Source: an uncultured Hyphomicrobiales bacterium
GTDB taxonomy: Bacteria; Pseudomonadota; Alphaproteobacteria; Rhizobiales; Aestuariivirgaceae
Direction: 5' to 3'
Assembly: GCA_903930095.1 (NCBI GenBank)
Contig: CAIYXE010000173.1
Location: 1-12,174 of the forward strand
Length of the DNA: 12,174 nucleotides
Below the pieces are notes generated by a model. That model was given only the letters and a program-made list of their open reading frames with translations. It was not told the origin of the DNA and made no database searches. A program made the translations under genes and the position numbers. Positions 7,230-12,174 of this stretch are shown in pieces (within the stretch, counting starts at the first letter, position 1; each line of letters begins with the position of its first letter).

Positions 7230-7245
7230 ACACAAGATGTAGTGT
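7230..7245. promoter_or_regulatory. NrdR box 1 (upstream operator of nrdJ)
   Basis: ACACAAGATGTAGTGT matches the NrdR-box consensus ACACWATATATWGTGT at 14 of 16 positions, with perfect ACAC...GTGT arms. NrdR is the ATP/dATP-sensing repressor of ribonucleotide reductase genes. Its own gene is not in this window. Confidence 0.75.
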
Positions 7246-7260
7246 TAACCAGTTGTTAAA

Positions 7261-7276
7261 ACACTAGGCATTGACG
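7261..7276. promoter_or_regulatory. NrdR box 2 (downstream, degenerate half)
   Basis: ACACTAGGCATTGACG starts exactly 31 bp after box 1, about three helical turns, the usual spacing of paired NrdR boxes. It matches 10 of 16 positions: the left half is perfect, while the right arm is replaced by the promoter -35 sequence. Support comes mostly from the spacing. Confidence 0.55.
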
Positions 7277-7299
7277 CACCAAATCCTTCGGGACTATCT
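7270..7299 (+). promoter_or_regulatory. Likely nrdJ promoter
   Basis: ATTGAC (7270-7275) and CTATCT (7294-7299), 18 bp apart, each match the alphaproteobacterial CTTGAC / CTATAT elements at five of six positions. The -35 lies inside NrdR box 2, so bound NrdR would block polymerase. Transcription would begin near 7306. Confidence 0.6.
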
Positions 7300-7501
7300 T
7301 GTCAGGTAGGGCTGAGGGGTTGACGGAAGAGGCCGAGAGAACGGTTTTTTCCACAACGGATAACTCAAAAGAAGAGCCTGCAAGCTCGGGGACGTCAGTT
7401 TCCGGGGACAGGGATGTGTGTGTTTCGAACTGGGTGGAATTGGCACCTCGGGGCGTCTTTTTGCGCGCTCGTGGCAACGATATGAAAGAGGACTGAAGAA
7501 G

Positions 7502-10500
7502 ATGCGGATTGAACGCCGTTACACCAAGGCCGGACAGGAGCCCTATGCGGAGATCGAATTCCGCCGCGCCACCAGCGAGATCAAGAACCCGGACGGCTCT
7601 GTGGTGTTCCGCCTGGAGAACATCGATGTTCCCGCGTCGTGGAGCCAGGTCGCGACCGACATTCTGGCGCAGAAGTATTTCCGCAAGGCGGGCGTGCCGA
7701 AGGCGCTGAAGCGCGTGGAAGAGGAAACCGTCCCCTCCTGGCTGTGGCGTTCGGTTGCCGACGAGGAGGCCCTCGCCGGACTGCCTGAGAAGGAGCGCTT
7801 CACGGGAGAGCGTTCGTCCACGCAAGTGTTCAGCCGGCTGGCCGGCACCTGGACCTACTGGGGCTGGAAGGGCAAGTATTTCGCCTCCGAAGAGGACGCG
7901 CGCGCCTTTTATGACGAGATGTGCTTCATGCTCGCCACCCAGAAATGCGCCCCCAACTCGCCGCAGTGGTTCAACACCGGCCTGCACTGGGCCTATGGCA
8001 TCGACGGTCCGGGACAGGGCCATTATTACGTCGACTTCGAGACGGGCCGCCTGACCAAGTCGAAGTCCGCCTATGAGCACCCGCAGCCCCATGCCTGCTT
8101 CATCCAGTCCGTGGCCGATGACCTCGTGAATGAGGGCGGCATCATGGATCTCTGGGTGCGGGAGGCGCGCCTGTTCAAGTACGGCTCCGGCACGGGCTCC
8201 AACTTCTCTGACCTGCGCGGCGAGAATGAGAAGCTGTCGGGCGGCGGCAAGTCCTCAGGACTGATGAGCTTCCTCAAGATCGGCGACCGGGCAGCGGGCG
8301 CCATCAAGTCCGGCGGCACCACCAGGCGCGCGGCCAAGATGGTGATCGTCGACGTCGACCATCCGGATGTGGAAGACTTCATCGACTGGAAGGTGAAGGA
8401 AGAGCAGAAGGTGGCGGCCCTCGTCACCGGCTCCCGGACGGTGAAGAAGCATCTTCAGGCGGTGATGAAGGCCTGCGTCAACTGCGAAGGCCCCGGCGAG
8501 GATTGCTACGAGATCGACCGCAACCCGGCGCTGAAGCGCGCGGTGAAGGACGCCCGCAAGGCGCTGGTCTCCGACAACTACATCAAGCGCGTCATCCAGT
8601 TCGCCCGCCAGGGCTACAAGGAGATCGCCTTCGACACCTATGACAGCGACTGGGACGGCGAAGCCTACCGCACGGTGTCCGGCCAGAACTCCAACAACTC
8701 GGTGCGCGTGACGGACGAATTCCTCCATGCGGTGGAGCGCGGCAGTGACTGGCAGCTGAATTCCCGCCTCTCGGGCAAGGTCACCAAGACGGTGAAGGCT
8801 GCCGAACTCTGGGACAAAATCGGCTTTGCCGCCTGGGCTTCCGCCGACCCCGGCATCCAGTATCACTCGACCATCAACGACTGGCACACCTGCCCGGCGT
8901 CAGGTGAGATCCGCGCCTCGAACCCGTGCTCGGAATACATGTTCCTGGACGACACGGCCTGCAACCTGGCCTCGCTTAACCTGCTGCAGTTCCGCGACGG
9001 TACGACGGGCGAGTTCGACATTGCCTCCTTCGAGCACGCTGTTCGGCTGTGGACCATCGTCCTCGAGGTCTCGGTGATGATGGCGCAGTTCCCGTCCAAG
9101 GAGATCGCCAAGCTCTCCTACGAGTTCCGCACGCTGGGCTTGGGCTTCGCCAACATCGGCGGCCTGCTAATGACGGCCGGCATCCCCTATGACAGCCATG
9201 AGGGCCGCGCCATCTGCGCTGCGCTTTCGGCCATCATGACGGGCGTTTCCTATGCCACCTCCGCCGAGATGGCGAAGGAGCTCGGCCCCTTCAACGGCTT
9301 TGCGCGCAACCGTGAGCACATGCTCCGGGTGATGCGCAACCACCGCCGCGCGGCCTATGGCGCGGCCGTCGGCTACGAAGGCCTGCGCACGGTCCCCGTC
9401 GCGCTGGACGAGACCGGCCTCAAGGACAAGCGCCTTGCCGAGGCCGCACGCCGCGCCTGGGACAGTGCGGTGACGCTGGGCGAGCAGCATGGCTACCGCA
9501 ATGCGCAAGCCACCGTCATCGCGCCCACCGGCACGATCGGCCTCGTCATGGACTGCGACACGACCGGCATCGAGCCTGACTTCGCGCTGGTGAAGTTCAA
9601 GAAGCTGGCCGGCGGCGGCTACTTCAAGATCATCAACCAGGCCGTGCCGGAGGCCATGCGCACGCTGGGCTACGGCCAGGCCGAGATCGAGAAGATCATC
9701 GCCTATGCCGTGGGCCACGGCACGCTGGCGGACGCCCCTGCCCTCAACCACACCGCCCTCAAGCTCAAGGGCTTCGGGGAGGAGCAGATCGCCAAGATCG
9801 AATCGGGTCTGGCCTCCGCCTTCGACATCAAGTTCGTGTTCAACAAGTGGACGCTGGGCGAGGAGTTCTGCCGGACGGTACTCGGCATCACCGACGAACA
9901 ACTCAACGATTTCGGCTTCGACATGCTGAGCCATCTCGGCTTCTCCAGGGCCGACATCGACAAGGCGAACGTCCATGTCTGCGGCGCCATGACGCTCGAG
10001 GGTGCGCCGGGCCTTCGCCCCGAACACCTGCCCGTCTTCGACTGCGCCAACCCCTGCGGCCGCCTCGGCAAGCGCTACCTCTCGGTCGAGAGCCACATCC
10101 GCATGATGGCGGCGAGCCAGCCCTTCATCTCGGGGGCCATCTCGAAGACCATCAACATGCCGAACGACGCCAACGTCGAGGATTGCGCCAACGCCTACAT
10201 GCTCTCCTGGAAGCTGGCGCTGAAGGCCAATGCGCTCTACCGCGACGGCTCAAAGCTCTCCCAGCCTCTTTCCGCCCAGCTGATCGCGGATGACGAGGAT
10301 GAGGCAGATGAGGCCGTGGACGCCCTTGCCGCGAAGCCGATGGCCGCTCGCGTCGAGACCGTGGTGGAAAAGATCGTGGAGCGCATCATCGAACGTGAGC
10401 GCTCGCGCGAGAAGCTGCCGCACCGCCGGAAGGGCTATACCCAGAAGGCGGTCGTCGGCGGGCACAAGGTCTATCTCCGCACCGGCGAATACGACGACGG

Positions 10501-11176
10501 CAAGCTCGGCGAGATCTTCATCGACATGCACAAGGAGGGTGCCGCCCTCCGCGCCATGATGAACAATTTCGCCATCGCGGTCTCCGTCGGCCTCCAGTAC
10601 GGCGTGCCGCTGGAGGAGTTCGTGGACGCCTTCACCTTCACCAAGTTCGAACCCGCCGGCATGGTGCAGGGCAACGACTCGATCAAGAACGCGACATCGA
10701 TCCTCGACTACGTGTTCCGTGAACTGGCCGTATCCTACCTCGGCCGCACCGACCTCGCCCATGTCGAGCCCTCTGAGATGGGCTTCGATTCGCTTGGCAA
10801 GGGCGAAGGCTCTGACAACGCGCCGCGCGTGCCGGCCTCCCGCGTGCTGTCGTCGGGCTTCGTGCGCCGTCCCAACCTCGCCACCTCCAACGTGGTGGTG
10901 ATGTCGGGCGCGCAGCCGATACCCGCGCTGCAGCTGAAGGCTGACGCGCACGGCGCCCTTGCGCTTGCCGAGATGCCCGTGGTTGCAACGCAGGTGCGCC
11001 AGGAGATGTCGATCGCGGTCGAGACCGCCGTCATCACCGCAAGTGACCGCCGGGCAGAAGCGCGCATGAAGGGCTACGAAGGCGAGAGCTGCTCTGAATG
11101 CGGCAACTTCACCATGGTCAGGAATGGCACCTGCCTGAAGTGCGACACCTGCGGCTCGACCAGCGGCTGTTCGTGA
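7502..11176 (+). CDS. nrdJ: Adenosylcobalamin-dependent (class II) ribonucleoside-diphosphate reductase
   Basis: 1224 residues from ATG 7502, where [20 protein letters not shown] matches the usual family start. The enzyme makes deoxyribonucleotides using a radical generated from adenosylcobalamin, with or without oxygen, in the cytoplasm. Visible: redox Cys199 (HACFIQ), the thiyl-radical motif N474-P-C476-S-E478, the second redox cysteine C487 eleven residues later ([10 protein letters not shown]), and the phosphate-binding [12 protein letters not shown] charged linker follows (about 929-980, acidic then Glu/Arg-rich), then a C-terminal TSCPD-type domain ([18 protein letters not shown] through [14 protein letters not shown]). 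A cysteine-rich zinc-ribbon tail ends the protein: C1197, C1200, C1211, C1214, C1217 and C1223. The tail probably delivers electrons to the active site. The roughly 90-residue insert with [12 protein letters not shown] (about 315-400) is, as I recall, typical of this long form. Regulation: two NrdR boxes upstream. Monocistronic, since a strong terminator follows. Confidence 0.98.
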   Translation: MRIERRYTKAGQEPYAEIEFRRATSEIKNPDGSVVFRLENIDVPASWSQVATDILAQKYFRKAGVPKALKRVEEETVPSWLWRSVADEEALAGLPEKERFTGERSSTQVFSRLAGTWTYWGWKGKYFASEEDARAFYDEMCFMLATQKCAPNSPQWFNTGLHWAYGIDGPGQGHYYVDFETGRLTKSKSAYEHPQPHACFIQSVADDLVNEGGIMDLWVREARLFKYGSGTGSNFSDLRGENEKLSGGGKSSGLMSFLKIGDRAAGAIKSGGTTRRAAKMVIVDVDHPDVEDFIDWKVKEEQKVAALVTGSRTVKKHLQAVMKACVNCEGPGEDCYEIDRNPALKRAVKDARKALVSDNYIKRVIQFARQGYKEIAFDTYDSDWDGEAYRTVSGQNSNNSVRVTDEFLHAVERGSDWQLNSRLSGKVTKTVKAAELWDKIGFAAWASADPGIQYHSTINDWHTCPASGEIRASNPCSEYMFLDDTACNLASLNLLQFRDGTTGEFDIASFEHAVRLWTIVLEVSVMMAQFPSKEIAKLSYEFRTLGLGFANIGGLLMTAGIPYDSHEGRAICAALSAIMTGVSYATSAEMAKELGPFNGFARNREHMLRVMRNHRRAAYGAAVGYEGLRTVPVALDETGLKDKRLAEAARRAWDSAVTLGEQHGYRNAQATVIAPTGTIGLVMDCDTTGIEPDFALVKFKKLAGGGYFKIINQAVPEAMRTLGYGQAEIEKIIAYAVGHGTLADAPALNHTALKLKGFGEEQIAKIESGLASAFDIKFVFNKWTLGEEFCRTVLGITDEQLNDFGFDMLSHLGFSRADIDKANVHVCGAMTLEGAPGLRPEHLPVFDCANPCGRLGKRYLSVESHIRMMAASQPFISGAISKTINMPNDANVEDCANAYMLSWKLALKANALYRDGSKLSQPLSAQLIADDEDEADEAVDALAAKPMAARVETVVEKIVERIIERERSREKLPHRRKGYTQKAVVGGHKVYLRTGEYDDGKLGEIFIDMHKEGAALRAMMNNFAIAVSVGLQYGVPLEEFVDAFTFTKFEPAGMVQGNDSIKNATSILDYVFRELAVSYLGRTDLAHVEPSEMGFDSLGKGEGSDNAPRVPASRVLSSGFVRRPNLATSNVVVMSGAQPIPALQLKADAHGALALAEMPVVATQVRQEMSIAVETAVITASDRRAEARMKGYEGESCSECGNFTMVRNGTCLKCDTCGSTSGCS

Positions 11177-11201
11177 GCGAAGCCTGCGATCAACGCGTCA
11201 A

Positions 11202-11236
11202 GAAGAGGCCGGACACGTTCCGGCCTCTTCGCTTTT
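11202..11236 (+). terminator. Rho-independent terminator of nrdJ
   Basis: GAAGAGGCCGG (11202-11212) and CCGGCCTCTTC (11220-11230) form a perfect 11-bp stem (12 bp with the flanking A-T pair). It is followed by GCTTTT, 25 bases after the nrdJ stop. Confidence 0.9.
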
Positions 11237-11533
11237 GGAACATGCTTCCGGTGCGATGAGGCTTCTCACGCGGCTTGCGAGGGGCCAGAAGGTGGCGCCA
11301 GAAGGCGGCTCGCGAAAAAAATATCCACAGCTTCCTGGGCATTCGGCCGCCGGGTCTTGACAGGGACGCGCGCCCGCACGCACCGGAAAACGCCAGTCGT
11401 CAGCACACTGAATAATAGTGAAAACGCCTTGTTTTGCTGGATTTTTGGCGCTTCTCGGGGTTTTCGTCCGTGCAAGGACTTTTCAGCCGGTTTCCCCAGC
11501 GTTTACCGATTGTTAGCGAGATTTTTGGAGCAT

Positions 11534-11558
11534 ACAACATGTTGTCGGCATATTGCCG
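11534..11558. promoter_or_regulatory. Two adjacent dyads, possible operator
   Basis: ACAACATGTTGT (11534-11545) is a perfect 12-bp palindrome. It is followed directly by CGGCA tat TGCCG (11546-11558), a second inverted repeat. They lie about 125 bases before the histone-like start. This looks like a regulator binding site or an RNA hairpin; I cannot name the factor. Confidence 0.4.
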
Positions 11559-11670
11559 AATCACACAAGCGGGTGCAGTAAACACATCAATGACGGTCAA
11601 GCACGGTTCTTACATGCCAGCCTGCCCGTCTGTGTGAGGCTTACCTGCGTTGTGGGGCACTATCAACTCT

Positions 11671-11676
11671 AGGAGA
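11671..11676 (+). promoter_or_regulatory. Ribosome binding site of the histone-like gene
   Basis: AGGAGA lies seven bases before the ATG at 11684. It is the strongest ribosome binding site in the window and the main evidence that this very short ORF is translated. Confidence 0.85.
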
Positions 11677-11683
11677 GACAGCA

Positions 11684-11812
11684 ATGGCTGCGAAGAAAGC
11701 TGCAAAGAAGCCTGCCAAGAAGGCCGCCAAGAAGGCCGCCAAGAAGCCGGCTGCCAAGAAGGTTGCCAAGAAGGCCGCCAAGAAGCCGGCCAAGAAGGCC
11801 GCCAAGAAGTAA
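11684..11812 (+). CDS. Small histone H1-like lysine/alanine-rich protein
   Basis: 42 residues: 20 Lys, 17 Ala, 3 Pro, one Val and the initiator Met. Ten Lys-Lys pairs recur every four residues (AAKK or PAKK); the register slips by one residue once, at Ala24. There are no acidic or aromatic residues, so it is extremely basic and probably disordered until bound. This resembles the C-terminal tail of eukaryotic histone H1 and bacterial H1-like or AlgP-like tails, which bind DNA and neutralise charge. Here the tail stands alone without a globular domain. Probable role: nucleoid or nucleic-acid binding in the cytoplasm; the target and function are inference. Support for a real gene: strong AGGAGA at proper spacing, ATG start, TAA stop, and a terminator 21 bases later. 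It is a single-gene unit between nrdJ and the convergent L,D-transpeptidase. It is short enough to be missed by gene finders. Confidence 0.82.
   Translation: MAAKKAAKKPAKKAAKKAAKKPAAKKVAKKAAKKPAKKAAKK
11690..11809. repeat. Degenerate 12-bp tandem repeat coding for Lys-Lys-Ala-Ala/Pro-Ala units
   Basis: Units of the GCCGCCAAGAAG type recur about ten times. The early copies differ at third positions (GCGAAGAAA, GCTGCAAAGAAG), while later copies are near identical, as expected if the gene grew by slippage or unequal recombination. One three-base insertion sits in the middle, near codon 24. Confidence 0.85.
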
Positions 11813-11830
11813 CATTCTGAGACTTCAGGA

Positions 11831-11871
11831 CTGGACCCCGGACGGCACGCGCCTCCGGGGTCAGTTCTTTT
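11831..11871 (+). terminator. Rho-independent terminator of the histone-like gene
   Basis: GACCCCGGA (11834-11842) pairs with TCCGGGGTC (11854-11862), a 9-bp GC-rich stem with an 11-base loop. It is followed by AGTTCTTTT, 21 bases after the stop codon. Confidence 0.85.
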
Positions 11872-11882
11872 CTGCTCACAGA

Positions 11883-11910
11883 AAAGGGCCGCACCATGGT
11901 GCGGCCCTTT
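11883..11910 (-). terminator. Terminator of the L,D-transpeptidase gene (perfect palindrome, possibly bidirectional)
   Basis: A perfect 28-bp palindrome whose arms begin AAAGGGCCGCACC and meet at a central CATG. On the minus strand it ends in TTTT after the GC-rich stem, 29 bases past the transpeptidase stop. The plus strand ends in TTT, so it may also back up the preceding terminator. Confidence 0.85.
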
Positions 11911-11939
11911 CGCGTTCGATTGGTCTTTGGACTGTGCGC

Positions 11940-12174
11940 CTACTGTGTCACGTAGACCTTGGCGCCCAAGCGGACGCGTTCATACAGGTCGATCACATCG
12001 CTGTTCATCATGCGGATGCAGCCGGAGGAGACCGCCCCCCCGATCGAGCCTGGCGCGTTGGTTCCGTGGATGCGGTAGATGGAGCCACCAATATAGAGCG
12101 CCCGCGCGCCGAGTGGATTGCCCGGGCCACCCTCCATCTCGGCGGGAAGCATATGGCCCTTGGCCGCCTCACGC
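11940..12174 (-). CDS. L,D-transpeptidase (YkuD/ErfK family), C-terminal fragment
   Basis: 78 codons visible; the frame stays open to the window edge at 12174, so the start lies outside. L,D-transpeptidases form 3-3 peptidoglycan cross-links or attach outer-membrane proteins to peptidoglycan in the periplasm. The catalytic signature is complete: H-G-T-N, then 13 residues on, S-G-C-I-R with the active-site Cys, followed by MMNSDVIDLYERV. Upstream GGPGNPLGARALYIG is the usual substrate-cleft segment, and the short KVYVTQ strand is the normal domain end. An internal ATG at 12152 should not be taken as the start, because the reading continues upstream with REAAKGH, in keeping with the family. It converges on the histone-like gene and has its own terminator. 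Confidence 0.93.
   Translation of the reverse strand, partial: REAAKGHMLPAEMEGGPGNPLGARALYIGGSIYRIHGTNAPGSIGGAVSSGCIRMMNSDVIDLYERVRLGAKVYVTQ

Larger units (their letters stand above)
7011..7501 (+). other. Intergenic regulatory region and leader of nrdJ
   Basis: 491 bases without a convincing protein gene. It holds the two NrdR-type boxes and a promoter (separate entries), then about 195 bases of predicted leader before the nrdJ ATG. A single DnaA-box-like TGTGGATAG lies at 7039-7047 (one mismatch to the consensus complement). I looked for a cobalamin riboswitch, which would make sense for a B12 enzyme, and saw no B12-box-like core. The leader has two direct copies of CGGGGAC (7387-7393 and 7403-7409). 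Confidence 0.7.
11237..11683 (+). other. Long non-coding region upstream of the histone-like gene
   Basis: 447 bases; no ORF in it looks real. Contents: a 13-bp tandem pair with one mismatch (GCCAGAAGGTGGC / GCCAGAAGGCGGC, 11284-11309); an A-tract followed by ATATCCACA (11321-11329, one mismatch from a DnaA box); a repeated GAAAACGCC (11386-11394 and 11420-11428); an AT-richer stretch from about 11400 to 11540; and two adjacent dyads (separate entry). A possible promoter TTGTTA (11510-11515), 17 bp, TACAAC (11533-11538) would overlap the first dyad, but both hexamers are only four of six matches. A long 5' leader or an unrecognised small RNA is possible. Confidence 0.5.

Noticed and set aside
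7191..7259. 22-codon ORF with a GGAGA upstream, before nrdJ
   Set aside because: It lies upstream of the predicted promoter and runs through NrdR box 1; no support beyond a chance ribosome-site match.
7418..7501. GTG at 7418 as an earlier nrdJ start
   Set aside because: It adds 28 residues not seen in the family; MRIERRYTK at 7502 is the usual N-terminus and has a purine-rich ribosome site before it.
11321..11329. ATATCCACA next to an A-tract, and TGTGGATAG at 7039-7047, as DnaA boxes or an origin
   Set aside because: Single near-matches far apart, without a cluster or dnaA/parAB-type neighbours; not enough for an origin or DnaA control.
11357..11362. TTGACA as the -35 of the histone-like gene
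   Set aside because: The sequence at 16-18 bp downstream is GC-rich with nothing like a -10 element.
11660..11665. CTATCA as a -10 for the histone-like gene
   Set aside because: A start from it would fall on the ribosome binding site, and no -35 lies at a proper distance.
11610..11897. 95-codon minus-strand ORF with many Trp-Arg-Pro-Ser repeats
   Set aside because: It is the reverse complement of the Lys/Ala repeat gene and its terminators; the repeats simply mirror the AAGAAG units.

Overview
The window looks like a chromosomal segment of a GC-rich alphaproteobacterium, probably Hyphomicrobiales or a close relative (the order is an inference). The main reasons are an NDUFA12-type complex I accessory protein next to mlaD and a DUF2155 gene, beside accC-aat, and a long B12-dependent ribonucleotide reductase of the form common in that class. 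No mobile element, CRISPR array, rRNA or tRNA gene was seen. Most of the window is core metabolism and envelope biology.

Layout. Positions 1-926 (+): the 3' end of accC (biotin carboxylase) and aat (N-end-rule aminoacyl transferase), 7 bases apart. Positions 923-5199 (-): a tightly packed block, read from 5199 downward: a three-part membrane protein (DedA + PAP2 phosphatase + LssY C-terminal domain), an NDUFA12-like protein, mlaD (lipid-transport MCE protein with a TTG start), a SAM-dependent methyltransferase, and a secreted DUF2155 protein. Several stops and starts overlap, so co-transcription is likely. The block converges on aat with overlapping stop codons. Positions 5472-7010 (+): a 14-TM-type DHA2 drug-efflux-like MFS transporter without an adaptor gene beside it. 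Positions 7011-7501: a regulatory region with two NrdR-type boxes 31 bp apart; the second overlaps an alphaproteobacterial-type promoter. Positions 7502-11176 (+): nrdJ, followed by a strong terminator. Positions 11237-11683: a non-coding stretch with two adjacent dyads. Positions 11684-11812 (+): a 42-residue lysine/alanine histone-H1-like protein with a strong ribosome binding site and its own terminator. Positions 11940-12174 (-): the C-terminal part of an L,D-transpeptidase, running off the window, with a terminator facing the histone-like gene's terminator.

How the parts fit. AccC (fatty acid synthesis), MlaD (phospholipid traffic), the DedA/PAP2 protein (probably lipid-carrier or phospholipid handling), secreted DUF2155 and the L,D-transpeptidase all concern the envelope, but only the minus-strand block shows signs of being one transcript. 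nrdJ appears to be a separately regulated dNTP-supply gene. The most interesting points are the tandem NrdR boxes on nrdJ, the tiny histone-like gene with its palindrome-bearing upstream region, the DedA-PAP2-LssY fusion, and the methyltransferase sitting between mlaD and DUF2155. No wholly new system could be demonstrated.
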